64,000 nt of DNA, from the NCBI GenBank assembly GCA_018287875.1, contig JAGVVL010000017.1, forward strand, positions 2,294,001 through 2,358,000, written 5' to 3'. This DNA is from Nigrospora sphaerica. Lineage: Eukaryota; Ascomycota; Sordariomycetes; Amphisphaeriales; Apiosporaceae. How positions within the stretch are numbered: position 1 is the stretch's first letter; each line of letters opens with the position of its first letter. Positions 21,958-35,306 of this stretch are shown one piece after another. Under the pieces are notes generated by a model. That model saw only the letters and a list, made by a program, of their open reading frames with translations, was not told the origin of the DNA and searched no databases. Position numbers and translations under genes: made by a program.

Positions 21958-23547
21958 GCGGCCCTCGCCCCGGGCCGGCGCAGAGCCGAGGCTCGAGGCT
22001 CGGTGTCGTTCATCGCGGCACCGGGGACTGAATACACGCCCGCGGGGACGCCGAGGAAACGAATTGTACGAATATAGGCGCAGTACGGGGAGCGACTGGC
22101 TGTGCGGGGAGTCTTGTGGTCTCGTCATCCATACCCAGCAGGCGAGCAGCTGTACTATATGATTTGTACAACACGCAGCCCCTTTCCCTAACGGAGATCC
22201 CAACCCCGCTCTGTTGGCATCGGTTGTGTTCCATTCGCCTCGCAAGGCTGCACTTGGGTTGTCGCCAGCTGTTGCAAGTGCAGTCAATCTCCCGGCTGGG
22301 TGAAGTTGCATTGGGCAGCAGAGTAAACTGCGACACATACAAAGACGGGACTTCCACGGTAGCAACGGCTCTATACTACAGCTCCGTGTGTATTTACAGA
22401 CCAAGAGGATGAATTAGACCGCGCTTTGGCGTCCACTACACGTTGAATTAGCCACAAGCTCCCCAGAGAATAATTGAGTCCAAACACACCGTGGTTTGCC
22501 CCAAAAGGCTTCTTCTCGTGAGCAACTCGGGGAAGCATATGCTTGGCGGGGCGCTTGGAAGGGTTGCACATTCCCGGCACTCTGGACATTGGGCTCACGC
22601 AAACGACGAAGTGTTGCTCCCTCAGTGCTAATCCCCTAGCAAACCCCGCTGCTATCATCACACTATTTATTTGCTCCCGTGGCATTACTTGTTGTTCAAG
22701 TACTGTAGGCCCAGATGACTCAATCGTCCACTACTACACAATGCAAAGTCTCCTAGTTATTCAAGATAATCGTCCCCGACGGCACTTGGTCGCTTATCGG
22801 ATGCCCCTAACAGCTCCAACCAAGGTTTCAATCTGCCCGTCGAAACAGCCTTGACACTAGTCTAGAGGTTAGTATGTATAAATTGTGATTAGCTGGCTGA
22901 ATGCCTAGGCACTTACATGGGCACAAGCATATTATATGTCCGAGGGACATTCCTCCTTCATCCGGCTCGGAACTCCCTTGTAGGCATCTCTAGCCTATCG
23001 AAGATTTCCCGGGGCAAGGGGTAACCTGGCTGTGGTATATGCAAGCACAGACAGCTTCCCACGGTTCAGGGGTTGCGTGCGTCAAGCAAAAGAAGACTAG
23101 ATCGTCTCGGATCCAATAAGTGTTATGGTGTAATAAGCTTATCATGTTCTCATTCTCGGTTTTGCGGTCTCTCGCGTCGGCTGAACTACCCTAAAGTACC
23201 TATTGACTTGGTCATTCGTGGCGATAAGCCAACTAGTTCACGGCTCATCGCTTAGGACACAGGACAACGAGCTTCGGGCCTTGCGAATGCGTACATCGTT
23301 ACGAGCCAAGTCCGTTACAAGCCACTCCGCCACAAGTTGTCATTTCGAAAACCAAGAAGGTAGAGAGATTGACGGATATAATACATTAGTAGCAAATTAT
23401 TTACCTACGACTCAGTAAAGAATATTGCCGGACAGTAATCCAACCAGCGCAGATACCAGGGGGACGCGGTCGGCACAGATCCAAGCACCGGATAGAACGC
23501 AGTCTGCTTATACCACACTGGCCCTTCCCACTGTCGGATATTGTTGT
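21958..23547. other. Convergent intergenic region between mrpl27 and hse1
   Basis: No gene is supported in 1.6 kb. The part from about 22850 to 23420 is visibly more AT-rich than the surroundings (for example ATATAATACATTAG near 23376) and has no open frame longer than about 70 codons. It could be an old decayed insertion, but no recognisable transposon feature remains. Confidence 0.6.
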
Positions 23548-25913
23548 CTAGTAGGCAGCGCTCTGTCGGTAAAAGTCTTGGGGAGCACTTGGCTCATTGC
23601 CAGGGGCTGGAGGAGCATAGGCCTTGTACTGCGCCTGGCTTCCCTGTGCACCGGCCTGGCTCGGCAGGCCTTGCCTGGCATTGTAGGCTGGTCCGCCTGG
23701 CTGCAGAGCCGGCGGAGGTGACATGGTCCCGGGCGTGGGGACAGGCGGCGCGGATCCCGTGGGCACAGGGGGAGGCGCGCCGGTCGGAGCCGAGGGGGCG
23801 TCGTAGGATGGCTGCGATGGCTGTGCTGGCTGAGGGTTGTAGGCCGTGTACTGCGGTTGTGACGGGGCCGACGGGGCTGACGGGGCCGACGGGGCCGACG
23901 AAGCGCCGCCACCAAGAGCAAGAGGTGCGGGAACGTCTGAAGACGACCCCACGGGCGCACTCGGAGGTGGTGCCGAAGGTGCATTCGGGCTAGCGGCGTA
24001 AGGATCTTCCGTTGAATAGACCGAGGTGGCCGAGTAGGGGTCACCAGGCCCCTGGTTCGTCGCAACCGGGGAGTCGTAAGCCGACGTTGCTAGTTCGTGG
24101 GGGTGGCCATAGGTGCTCTGGGGCCGGTGGCCGGCCGGGGCCGGGGCTTGGGAATAGGCCTGATAAGGCTGGGGAGGTGGAGAAGCCGTGTGAATAGCGG
24201 CCGGCTGCTTTCCTGCCGCTACACGGGAAGGCTGTTCTCTGGGCGGGTACTGCCCTTGGTCGGCAGGAGGAGGGGCCTGTGAGAACTGCTGCGGGCCCGG
24301 TGGCATGCCATTCTGTGCAGGTACTTCGGCCCCTTGCAGATAGAAAGGGGCGGGACCGGGCGTGGCCCTCTGGAAGTTAGGGACCGGCGAAGAGGCCTGG
24401 AATGGGGGCTGCTCTACAAACTATCAGCATTACGCAGCAAGAAGCTGTACATGGCTGGCCGAGACATACCTTGCGGGCCGGGAGTGTAGTAACGCTGGGG
24501 GTCCTGCTGAGCCTGAGGCGGAGGCCCCTGTTGCGGTGCATAGCCGGGGCCGGCTGGTGGGTAGGCCTGGCCGGGCATAGAAGGACGGTGAGCATAGTGG
24601 TGATAGGCCGGGCCCGGCGGGTGCGACATGGACGACTCCAAAAGCGCCTCGTAGTCTCTGCGAGCCTTGATAAACTTCTCATTCAGCTGAGTGAAGTCGT
24701 CCTTCTTTTGCGAGTACTTCTCAATCAACTTGATGAGCTTGGGCCGGATCGCCAGGGTCTGGTGGTAGAGTTTCTACGGCTGTTAGCTTGAAAGCCCGGG
24801 TGCAGCTGGTTCTCGGGCACGCTCGACGTACCGAAATCTCCTCGTTGTCCTCCTCCCGCGGAGCTGTGTTGGAGGTGCTCAAGAGAGTGAGCAACTTCTC
24901 GACGTTCTTGATCTCGGCAAACACCTCGGCTTCCATCTGCGCCTCGCGTTGCAGCTCGTCCGGGGTGGGATCCGTCAGTTTCTCGACGTAGTTCAGAGGG
25001 AAAATACCCGTGTTCCCCTTCAGCGAACCACGCCACCAGTCCTTGAAGACGGATTCGAGCACGGCAATGACATCGCCCTTTTTGAACTCCAACTCGCCGG
25101 GTTCGCTAGGTGTAAAGTCGTAGAGGGCTCGCACGCGCGAGACGGTGGCGGCGGTGGTGCCCGTGGGATGCGCGGCGATGGGCTGGGCTTGTGCGGTCGA
25201 AGTACTGGCGCCCTGGGCAGGCTGGGAGCTGGGGCCGGCGGCGGCGGCAGCGGCCGGGGCGGGCTGGCTGTTCGACTTCTTGCGCTCTTCTTCCTGCAGG
25301 GAGAGCTGCAGGGCCATCTGCAGCTCCTCTTCCTCCTTTTGGCGGTCTACATCGGTCAGGCGGTTTTTCTGGGGCGCCGAAGGGGGCTGCAGGGTCGGGT
25401 TGTTCTGCTTCAGGCGGAAATACGCATCGTACATGATGCCCAGGTCGGCGTCCTTGCTGAACATGTCGCTCCACTCCTTCATGCGCTCGAGGATCTTGGC
25501 CTTGACCTGCTGGTGGGTGTTGCGGTCGTTGGCCAGCTTGAGCAGGGCGTCGGTGAAGGCGCGCGAGGCCAGTTCACGGTGCACATTCTTGCCGCAGTTC
25601 TGCGAGAGGGCGTTGCCCAGCTCGAGGGTGTAGAGCTGGACATTGGCGTTGCGGTGGGCCAGACGTTTGATGATGCTCTGGACGACCTGGTTCGGGCCAC
25701 TGGGGTCATTGCTGACCTTGTCGCATACCTCGATAATGGCGCCCCAGTCCTCCGAGGTGAGGTTCTCGTCGGTAGCTTTGGCTGTGGGCGGCGGCGCAGG
25801 GTCAGCAGGCAGCTGCGGTGTCACGGGGGCACAGGAGCGGAGCGGAGTTCGGGGAAGGGTGATGACGTACCCACGGCCTCGTCGTAGGGGCCTGGCGCGG
25901 TGCCTCGGAACAT
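23548..25913 (-). CDS. hse1: Hse1, ESCRT-0 subunit (STAM homologue)
   Basis: Hse1 pairs with Vps27 to sort ubiquitinated cargo at endosomes. Minus-strand exons 25871-25913, 24832-25781, 24470-24773, 23548-24413 give 720 residues. Seen: a 14-residue first exon; VHS domain about 15-145 (KATDENLTSEDW, NVQLYTLELGNALSQNCG, KEWSDMF); UIM about 163-182 (EEEELQMALQLSLQEEE); SH3 about 229-284 (ALYDFTPSEPGELEF, DWWRGSLKGNTGIFPLNYVE); a GAT-like coiled coil about 290-400, split by an intron at EEIS/KLYHQ; and a Pro/Gln/Tyr-rich tail of more than 300 residues containing a 9-nt tandem repeat that encodes APSAPSAPSAPS. Domain order matches the family exactly. The 938-nt plus-strand open frame opposite is a shadow. 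Confidence 0.96.
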
Positions 25914-27765
25914 GGTGCGGATGATGCAGCCGGGCGGGCGGCAGACGATGGGACAGCGCTGGATGCTACGGCTCGAAAAGCTTGCGCCGTGTCGTCGAGG
26001 CGGCCGGCCGAGATGTTGCGCTCGCGGGCAGCTGGAGGTCAAGAAGGGCGTGCTTCTGGAGGTGGAGGGAAGGGAGAACCAGGCGACCTCGAGTTGTTGG
26101 TGGTGGTGGGGGTGATTGGTGTGCGTGGTGGACGGTGTGCGTGGTGTTTGGTAGAAGGATCGGATGTACGTAAAGTAAGTACAGCACGAATTACGGGTGG
26201 TAGGTACCCAATCCGTAGGATGGGACGGTTAATAGGTACCTAACTCAAGGCATCCATTCCACGGGATGCTACTATCGTCTCCACAGCAAGTGAGGGGGGT
26301 CGACACACATGTATGAGTGGGTACCCAGCGTACGTATAATGCAACATGGCTCGGTATTTACATAGCTCGGTATCTACCTAAAAGTGTGAATAAGAGAAAT
26401 GGAAATATATCAGTTAGTACTTAGGCAAATATAGATACCGCTCTTTCGATGTCGACTACATACCTACCTCTCCATATAGCACGTGTACATACATCCTTAG
26501 GCTGGGCTGACCCTTTTCTCTACCAGTACGGAGGACCTTCCTTGCATTGTCGCGTGTAGGCATCATGATCCGCAGGCGCGGCCGATGTCGGTTCCCCATA
26601 GGCGGCGGGCAGGCAAACCTCGCGAAGGGCAATCAATACACACGGTAGAGCAGGCTGAGCAGGCAGAGCCCCTCTGTGACGGCACTCCATCTGGACGATA
26701 GTGTTGGCGGCCTTTCGTTCATGGGGTTGCTTCTTTGGGCAGCGGCTCGGAGACGCAGCACAACCTGACCCTGCCTTGCCCCACCAAACCCGGGGCAGTG
26801 TCGTGGGGGGAAAGGGGGCAATGGAGAGAGGATCTATCATGTACGAACCGCTTATTGCGATGACAGCCCGACGACAAAGGACGGGGCACGGCAAGGACGG
26901 ACACAGGCGCAGCTGAGAGCAAACGAACCGTTCTGCTTGATGGCCCAACTCTTTCGTCTGCTTGTGGAAACCCTCGAGAGCCATGCCCACGAACGCCTCT
27001 CTCTCCGATTAACGCGCGAGGCTTAGCGACTGGACGCGCAATGGGAGGCGTCCCGCTACCCTAGAACTGCAGGTCCACCCAAAATCTGCTAGCCGCGGGT
27101 TCTAATCGCATCTGCCTACAGGCAGTTCTTACCCACTTAAAGTACCAAAGGTATTTTTTACTTCTCATGTTGCATGTTTGTGAGATCAGAGGAACGCTAC
27201 CCAAGACATACAGCAACCCCCGCTTGCTATACATAGTAGATGCGTGGAAAGAAAATCGCATCCTCGACGGGAGTGGCTTGTGGGCGAGCCATATATTCCA
27301 AAAGTCTGCACTATATAGCTAAAGTACCTATGTAGCTAGCTGGCTCGGGGGCCCCGAGGTATGGCAAACCACCTGGACCCCCCATAATCGCCCGTCCTTC
27401 GGACCGAACAGAGAGAAGTCATGTACCATGAAAATCTGTATTCACACAGCCTGGTCGTCGCGTGAACGAATGCCCACCAGTCGTCCACGAGCGTCACCAG
27501 CCGACCTCACGCTCTCCAGACGATGCCTGTCATTGCTCATGAGATACCAACGGCGTCGAGCCCAGCAACGGCCGCCGATCCAACCTGTGAACGCCAATCT
27601 GTATGTTATCCACGTCGGCATATTTGCAATCCTGAAGTCGGCCCGCAGTCTATATCAGACCTCTCCGAGGCGTAGCATCTCCGGCTGGCTCCTCGCCGGT
27701 CCACCATAAACCGCCCCATCGCACAGAGCGGGCATTCTATGTCAATCAGATGACCCCCATTGTAT
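25914..27765. other. Intergenic region between hse1 and atg13
   Basis: This 1.85-kb stretch contains the hse1 promoter (right of 25913) and the atg13 3' end. No gene is supported. TAGGTACC and CCTACC words recur near 26200, 26235, 26461 and 27325. The segment 26160-26480 is AT-richer than its flanks. Confidence 0.65.
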
Positions 27766-30698
27766 CTACCAGCGACGAGTACCGCGAGAAGGCTCGTATC
27801 CGCCTCGCTCGCCAGGGCCGGCACTACCGGTGCCGCGGCCCTCCTCAAGACTCCGGCGATTCAATTCGCGCCCCAGCTCCGACATGTCGAACAGAAGCGG
27901 CTCTTCTTCCGTCTCGTCTGAAGGGACACCGCCAACTGCCCCACCACCACCAGAGGCACCGCCCCGTGGGTGTGCCCTTCCATACCGGCTGTACCCGGTC
28001 AAGCTGCTGTTACCGGACTGGGGCGTGATGTGGCCGCGCCCGGCACTGATGCCGTAGCGACCCCGCTGTGGCGAGCTGGACAGCCCGGCAAACAGTCCGG
28101 ATGGGGGTCTGGTCTCGCGCTCCGCCGATGATGAACCGTGTCGCAACATGTCCGACGACTCGTCGGCCATAGCATCCGCAGGCGGTTGCAGCCGTGGCGA
28201 CTCGGCCGAGCCATCATTCAGTGCCGCCTGCTGGCTCAACAATGTGCTAAGTGTCGGGACTTCTCGGTCATTGGTGCCGAGGCTAATGCTTCTGTGAGGC
28301 TCCACGTCTTCTTCGTCGGCAAGCGCTCGGTTCTGCTGGGCGACGGAGCTGGACCGCCGTGCATGTGGGTAGGGGCGAGGAGACAAGGGAATATCTATGG
28401 CGCCCCTAGTCCCGCCCATGGTGGCTGGAACACTAGCGGGAACGCCTCCCACCAGGTCGTTCCCGACATCCTGCGTGTCGAGGGTTTCGCGGACGGGTGC
28501 CGCGTAGCTGACGCTCGAATTCTCGCTAAGGCGCGAGGGGACGGCCGGCGTGTGTGGCGTGTGAGGGGAGAGCGGCTTTCCAGGTGATGATGAGATCGAC
28601 ATGCCCGGTACGTTGGCCAGTTGGCGACTCGAGGAGCTTGAAGACCGCTGAAGATGCACCGACGAGTTCATCGATTCGGTCAGGGCATTGTTTGACTCCC
28701 GCATCAGGTGAAATTTGGACAGCTGCGCATTTGTTCGTTTCGAAGACTCGCCCTTCTTGGACGGCTCGAAACTTTGCAGGGTCCTTTTGCTCTCAAGCAT
28801 CTTGAGGAAGTCTTGGATGTTGTCATCTTCCGTCTGCAGCGAGCCCGAGCTGCCAACTCCGCCCGCCTCGTTGAGCAAACCGGAGCCGGGCTGCGCCGAA
28901 GAAGAGTAAGACTGCTTGCCACTACTCATCTGGTCGTCATCACCGCCGCGGCTTGCACCGCCAAAAGAAGCCCTGCCGCGCCGATGACTGAAGCTGCTGC
29001 TGAATCGGTTGGTGGCTGCCGGGCGCGGCGAGCTCGCGGCTGGAGGGATGTCGGCTGCAGCTGGGCCGCCCCGCAAAGATGCCGGCATCCCGGCTGTCAG
29101 AGATGATCGGTTCCTGGCCTGGTTCAGGGCACTGCTCAAGCCAGTACCGCGGCCGAGGGAATGGGGTGATGGAGGAGCATCGTGGTCGAGCATTCTGGGC
29201 ACAGGAGACCCCGAGAGCGAGCCGTGTTTAAACGGCTGGAAGGACAGGCTCGGCCGTCTCGCAGATGCCTGAGAACCTATAAGCGCAGGCCGAATGGGGA
29301 GTGAATGAGGTGGGGCCTCCATGCTGGCGGGCCTCGAATCTGATGGCGATGTCGTGTCTGACCCGGGGGCTTTGATGGATTTCAATGCCGATATTGGGCT
29401 GGTGCCAAAGGGCCCTTCACCGTGAAAGGTGGACAGACTGCCATATCTCTGTTGGTTGTCCGTCACGTCGAGCCGGAGTCTGTGAGATGGCGCAGAGCCG
29501 GGCTCCGTGGCATAGTCAAGCCGTCCGCTACCACCGCGGTGAGGTAATGACGGTTTGAAGAGATCGTCGGAAATGGCCAGCTCGATCTGTGAGCTCAAAA
29601 GCGACTCGGTGTCGGCCACGTCAAAGCTGCAGTTGTTCCGGTACGACACCGAAGCAATGAAGCGACCGACGGGCACATCAAGCCCCCCAAAGACGAAGTC
29701 GGTCGTGATGTCTCCGTGGCTGCGTTCGGTCAGTGGGGAGCGCAGGGCATCGAAGCGCGAGGACGAGGGCGATTCCTCGGCCGAGACCCGGGCCCGCAGT
29801 TGCAACGCGGGATGGATCCCCCGGTTTCTAGTACCCTTGGCCAATTTGCGGGCTGGCAGTATCCCCGTCCCCGAATATATAGAGCGAAATAGCACTATCG
29901 CCTTTTTGTAAATGGTGGGGAGCAGAGGTCCAAAGTCGGAGGGCATGTTGCGGGCCGACCCCTTCAGTTCAAAACGCCATCTTTCCAGAATGACGTGTGT
30001 GCTCCTGCTTCGCCCATGACGCCCCGAACTGCTTTCGCCGGAGCGCGTGGACCGCATGGCGTCGGCGACATCATGCCGCTTCCCATCCTTGTCAAGAAGG
30101 ACCAGGCTTTGGCCGCCTTTTAACCGGGATGTGTCGAGGAAGATCTCTACGACCATGGGCAGCGGGCGGTTATCGAAGCCGCCGCATTGCTTGTAGACGC
30201 GGAGCTCGTCGCGGAAGTCTTCAATATCGTCGGTCTCTAATTGAAACTGTGGCGGGCCCGAATGAGTGGGTGCCCTGTCCAAGCGGCGCGTGAATGCGAA
30301 CTTACCCATCGACTGGTCCTCGTCTCGCCGTTGTTCAGAAGAAGAGGGCTCGTTTTAATACGCTCCTGGAGGACTATACTGCTGGCTTTGGCGAACAGGT
30401 TCTGGATCGTCCCGTGTTAGCGGTGCGATGGCCGGAGACGGACGAGGACGGCGATTTCAGCGCTAACCTGTATGATCTGGTCCAGCTTCTTGACAGACTC
30501 CCTACTCGGGCCAGCGTCGGCCTTGTCCTCGCTGGATTCGGCCCATTGCTCTGAGCCCTGTGCCGTTGCGGACGACCCCCTCCGCGAGTGACCACCAGAG
30601 TAAGGACCGTCTCTCGAGTTGTTCGTTCGTGCGGGGTTTGTGGTGGGGGAGGCGGCCGGTGAAGCATCGCGAGGCGGCTGCCGCGGTGTCTGATGCAT
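27766..30698 (-). CDS. atg13: Autophagy-related protein 13 (Atg13)
   Basis: Regulatory subunit of the Atg1 kinase complex that starts autophagy under TOR control. Minus-strand exons 30468-30698, 30306-30401, 27766-30246 give 935 residues. Seen: a disordered Ser/Pro-rich first exon beginning MHQTPRQPPRDASP, a typical fungal Atg13 start; the HORMA domain from about residue 70 (KKLDQIIQ, NLFAKASSIVLQERI, TSRW joined to FQLETDDIEDFRDELRVY, PLPMVVEIFLD, ERWRFELKG, YKKAIVLFRSIYS, and FGGLDVPVGRFIASVSYRNNCSF); then about 600 residues of Ser/Pro-rich disorder, which in the family carries Atg1, Atg17 and TORC1-phosphorylation sites. An ATG at 30309 that opens a longer frame through intron 2 is not the start; reading through that 59-nt intron breaks the frame with exon 2. 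Confidence 0.95.
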
Positions 30699-30828
30699 CG
30701 TGGGTGGCTAGTAGGCAGGCAGCTGTCGCAGCCTGGCGAAGCCGTGAAATCGGGTGGTGCGTGTCTCGTGTGCCTCGTGGGCTCGCCGCGGGTCGCTTTC
30801 CGAAGCGAAGCGGCTCGGTGGCTGCGTT

Positions 30829-30848
30829 GGGGGGGGGGGGGGGGGGGG
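30829..30848. repeat. Homopolymer G20 tract upstream of atg13
   Basis: Twenty consecutive G on the plus strand (C on the atg13 sense strand), 131 bp upstream of the atg13 start codon, therefore in its leader or core promoter. Confidence 0.93.
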
Positions 30849-31816
30849 AGGGAAAGTGTTATGGGCGGGTCGAGTTAGTTGGTGAAGGCAGCGTAGACTC
30901 GAATCTCGGCATCCATTGTTCGCGGCTTGAGGAGGGCAGGTCCTAGGAGGTTTCTCGGTCCAGTGCTGCAGTAGCTGTGCAGAGCTCCGCACCAGGGGTG
31001 GGACAGGGTGGGTGCGGATAGTTGACGCTCCCGCTACGACCGTGTCAATGGTGATGATGCGTATTGGTGGCGGCGGGTGGTGTTTTCCCCCAGAAAGCGG
31101 CTCTGCTCCGGGCTACGGATGGCTGCGGAAGCTGGGAAGCTACGCAGATCGGGCCATCGTGTACGGGAGCTCGTGAAACTAGGGTGCCTCTACGGCGCGT
31201 GTCACCAAGGCGCGATGTGTCACTGGCGGCCACCTGCACTGGCACGGGCGGAGTGAGGGATGGTCGGAGAGGACGAGGCACGGCGTGTGTGTGGTTATGC
31301 GGATGGGCAAAGGGGGGGAGGGAAAAAGACCAGGCGGAAAATCACAGCTCTGGCATCCAGGACGGAGGAGTGGTGGGCAGTATGTAGACAAGAGGTAGTC
31401 GGGAAGACAGGCGGACAGGAGGGCTGACTGACAAGATGCAAGGCAGCGTCGATGTGGGTCAGTATGCGTCCGGCAGACCAGATGAGACGAGACGGATCAC
31501 CGACTTCCACGACCACAGGTCTAGTCAATCAGTCCGGACCAGTCATGGCATGGACGGCATGGGGTGAAGAGTCACTTGTTCGCGAGGCCGGGGGAAGGGC
31601 TACTCGTGATCTCCATGCGAGGCACTGCCGTCATCGGTGGTGCTGGCAGTTAAAGTACCCGCTTCTAACGCGAGTGGGCCAAGCTCACAATACATGGATG
31701 CGCCTACCTAATTTAGCCCCGTCCTCTGGGGCCCGGGGGGGGGGGGGGAGGTATTGCTTGCGGAGAGGACAGCCAGGGAGGGAGAAATAGAGAGAAAGAG
31801 AGGGGAGGGTGTGGGT

Positions 31817-31821
<5 letters not shown>

Positions 31822-31853
<32 letters not shown>
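31822..31853. repeat. (GA)n microsatellite
   Basis: About 15 GA units in a longer purine-rich stretch (31780-31855), between atg13 and the GH125 gene. Confidence 0.93.
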
Positions 31854-31855
<2 letters not shown>

Positions 31856-34800
31856 GCATTTCCATTCCCACCCCATTGCCTCCTCCAAGTGCTGATAAGC
31901 ATGTTCTGTGTCAGGCCCATCAGGGTCTACTACTCCAACTATCAGTCTATCCGTCCGGTATGTCCGTATCAGGACAGCCCGGTCCCCATGTACACCACGC
32001 TGTAGACGATCCGGGGACAGCAACTGAGCGAACTCTTCCGTCGTCGTCACCCCCCCCCTTCCCCTTCGGCCCTGGGCCCTTGTGAGGAGGGCGTCGCGGT
32101 CTGGCTGCCCCATCGTGACATGTCTCAGCCTGTCCGCTCCACCCTACCAACAGAGCCCAACATGGGAGGGAGAACGCTGCAACTGTAATAAGTATTCGGG
32201 TGGTAGGGACGAGGACAAGCGAGACCCATGCGACCGAGTACTGCACTCTCCTCCCGCTATAGGCAGACGGGCAGGCCGGTCACTAGGAGGCAGACAGGCC
32301 GCGGACAGGACTCGGCCATGCAGGGGCAGAGACTAAGAGGAAAGATACAACTGGACCGACTACCTCTGTACTCCTGTACCTGCTGATAACGAGGTCCCAG
32401 TTCCACCAAAAGAAAGCCATGCAGTGAGAAGCTAGCTCTGTGCTCGTGTTGATGTGTACAAACTCTTTCCGCTTGCCTCCAAGCGAATAGGTGCTGTCTT
32501 CCCCTCCACTGTTCCATCTGCATGAAGTGCCTTTAGTATGGATGCATGAAGGTGTTGCGTTGTACATGGTTGGGCCGTTCACAGCAACTATTTCTACCCA
32601 GTACAGAGTACTAGTTACCACGATCCGGTGCCATGCACTAGGAACGGGCATCCACTCACGGGCCTGACTGATATGGATGCCAAGTACATCCCTGATACTC
32701 GACGTGAACGCGCCAGTCTCGAGGTTGATAACCAGTTCACGCCGTCGTCCGCTTGCCAACCCGCCTCGCATCTTCTGCAGTACCTAGGTAGGTACTTACC
32801 TACTTCCTTTGGCCGCTGGTACTTAATCTGGAATACACACAGTAGGCTCGCTGGCAACGGGTGCCGGCTTTTTCTATCCAAATACTTCTTATGCAGAGTA
32901 AAGTAGGTAGGTATCTAGGCAATACATGCAGCGTCTACAGCGCCCAACCGAGTGGGCTCGCCAAAGCGAGGCGGCGTCCCCTATTCTGAGCATTCCAAGT
33001 CCCAACGCATCCCATGACCCAAGTCGTCATATTCGCTCCCGGCAGCCTCATGCGCACGCCATGCCCGTCTATTGTGCTGCCCGCCTCTCTGTCCCTGGGG
33101 CTGACCACAGCATTACCCACCGTTGCGTCAATTGCACTCGACACCAAGAGGCCAAAAGACGCCATCGCACAGATTTCTTGGCCCGAGTTGCGTGCCCACG
33201 AATGCCGCTGCCTTGTTCATCGGCATTGCCAAAAGCAATCATGGATATGACGCGACATAGCCAGGCAGCAGGCTATGACCCCAACTGCAACAGGCTGACC
33301 TGGCTGTCTGCTTGCCCTGTCAGCCGCGGTCCAGCCGCTCCCGCTCGGATTTCCAAGTTCAGTTTGCCTCTTAACCTGAAAGAGGTATCATGGTAGCTAA
33401 CCAGTTGCTAGACGATCAGCACCCAGCAAAGCAAACGCTAGGGACCCCGTGCTGTCAACGCTTGCCTCGGGTAAGTACCTATATAAATATTATGTCCTCA
33501 ACCCGACCACTTCTCATCCGCCCCTGCCACCCACCAAGGCAGACTATACCTGCGTGGAGAAGCCTCCAGATAGGGGTTGGCGATCTTGCCAGCGTACGGG
33601 TTGCCCCTAAACCCACAAACAGGTGGTTGCCTCCCCATAACGGCGTGCATGGACAGCCGCACGGCTTCTCGGCCGCGCCAATGAGGACATGGTCTCGGAG
33701 CACGCTTTATATTGTGGTCCCTTGAAACGAGTGCGCTCGCGAAGACCTCCCACGAAGGTTGGTAGTGGAGTTCACGGCGCCTCTTGCCAAAACCGAGTCA
33801 TCGATAGCGACTTCTCGAGGCTTGGCCAGCTGTGAGTCACTCTCCTATGCATGGCCGGCAACTAGGTTGCCTGCAACCTGCCTCAGTGCCACGACCTGGA
33901 ATCCAGCTGCCCAGCCACGTAATTGCATGTTGATCTCGGGCACATTGTTGCCTGCTCGGCAGCTATGGTACGGCACAGGTTGCTTCAAGCGGATTGTACG
34001 AGGGCAAGCCACGCCCCCCAGACGGAACTGGAACGCGCGACATTGGCAGCTGCCTCCTGCTTCGTGTCGAGGAGGGAGAGGGCGCCCAGTGGCTTCAGTT
34101 CACATGCAGAAGAATATACGGAGGGGTCGTCGAGCGTTTGCCCGCCTGGGTGCCCATGGCTGCGCTGAAAATGTTGAGTACCGGCCGCTTTCCCCAATCG
34201 CACGGTAGGGCGCCTCGACGATAACTACAGGACCGTTGGCGGACCTAGGGCCTCCTGGAGAAGGAGCGCCTGTATCGCAAGGGACTTGTACCCGGGGACG
34301 AGGTTAGCAAGTCCCTCGGGCAGTTGTATACCCGGGCCTGCTGGCTTTATAGCTTCAGCTGGATGCAGTTCGCTATGACAATGCGCTTGGTAGGTTATCT
34401 GACAACTCGGTTCGATGTTTGGCAGCTGTTTGTCAAGACAGAACGTGGGCTCTCGGGCACCTTTGCACTCGATGCAGGTCTTGCTTGGTAGGCACCAGGC
34501 AACATGTCTCGGGTCAGCCCTTGCTTCAGAGCGTGTCGCCCACGAGTCCTCGTCAGGTACGCATGGTTGATCTGCCGTTTAAAAATACCCCAGAAAGCCC
34601 AAAACGAGTTGACCGGCTCCCTTGCCGAACTGAGATTTCCTCATTTGGCCAGAGCAGCCAAAATGGACATTCGGCGCGGCCCTTCAAGGTTCGGCTAAGA
34701 GGAACGAGCCCAGACAGCTCGAGGGGCCCTCGGGGCCCTCGGGGCCCAAACCACAACGCCCCAATTTTCCAACAGCCGGAGCCTCCAATATCCCGTCCAA

Positions 34801-35306
34801 CGAAACAGCGGCGATTTGCAGATCGAGAAGTGCCGACGGTGCTCCCAAGGGGAGTTTGTCGGGTGCCGTTTTGGGGTGGCATCGTGATCCGCTACCAATG
34901 GCATACATACTAGTCAGGCGACGGCAGACTACAACATGCGCTTCCCCGCATGGCCTTTCCCGCCCGCGTGTGGTCTCGGGGAGCCCGCCGGCCGCGGCTT
35001 GACTAAATCGAGCAGGTGGTACCGTGTCGTGTCTGGCACGGGCGTCACCTTTGCTCCGGCAGACTGCGCATACGGACGGCAAGCTATTAATTCTCCTCTT
35101 TCCTATATGCACCATGTGCGTGTCCGTGGCCGGTCCCCGTGCACCTTGTGATGAGCGGGGGGACAAACCATGTGACAACTCGGGGCTCCTCTCGTCGGGT
35201 TTTAATATCGTAAGCCCCGGTTGGCAAAGGTGCGTTTGGCATCGTCCGAGTCCGTTACCGCTCATGCTAAGGCCCTCGGAACGCCTGCGTCTCACTGCTG
35301 ATCGCG

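Larger units (their letters stand above)
30699..35306. other. Divergent intergenic region between atg13 and the GH125 gene
   Basis: No gene is supported in 4.6 kb. The left part should hold the atg13 leader and promoter, the right end the GH125 promoter. It contains G20 at 30829-30848, G14 at 31735-31748, (GA)n at 31822-31853, a CTAGGTAGGTACTTACCTACTT word near 32784-32805, and a three-fold CCCTCGGGG repeat at about 34721-34749. Open frames up to 203 codons overlap each other on both strands without recognisable domains. Confidence 0.65.

Noticed and set aside
24949..25887. 312-codon plus-strand open frame
   Set aside because: Antisense to Hse1 exons 1 and 2, whose VHS, UIM and SH3 domains are unambiguous.
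27020..27120. Possible tRNA gene, from a B-box-like GGTTCTAATCG near 27098
   Set aside because: No flanking T-stem complementarity, no acceptor stem, and the candidate A-box is too far away.
30247..30309. Alternative Atg13 start at ATG 30309 reading through intron 2
   Set aside because: The 59-nt intron has good splice sites and its removal joins TSRW to FQLETDD, the conserved HORMA sequence. Starting here would delete the first 108 residues.
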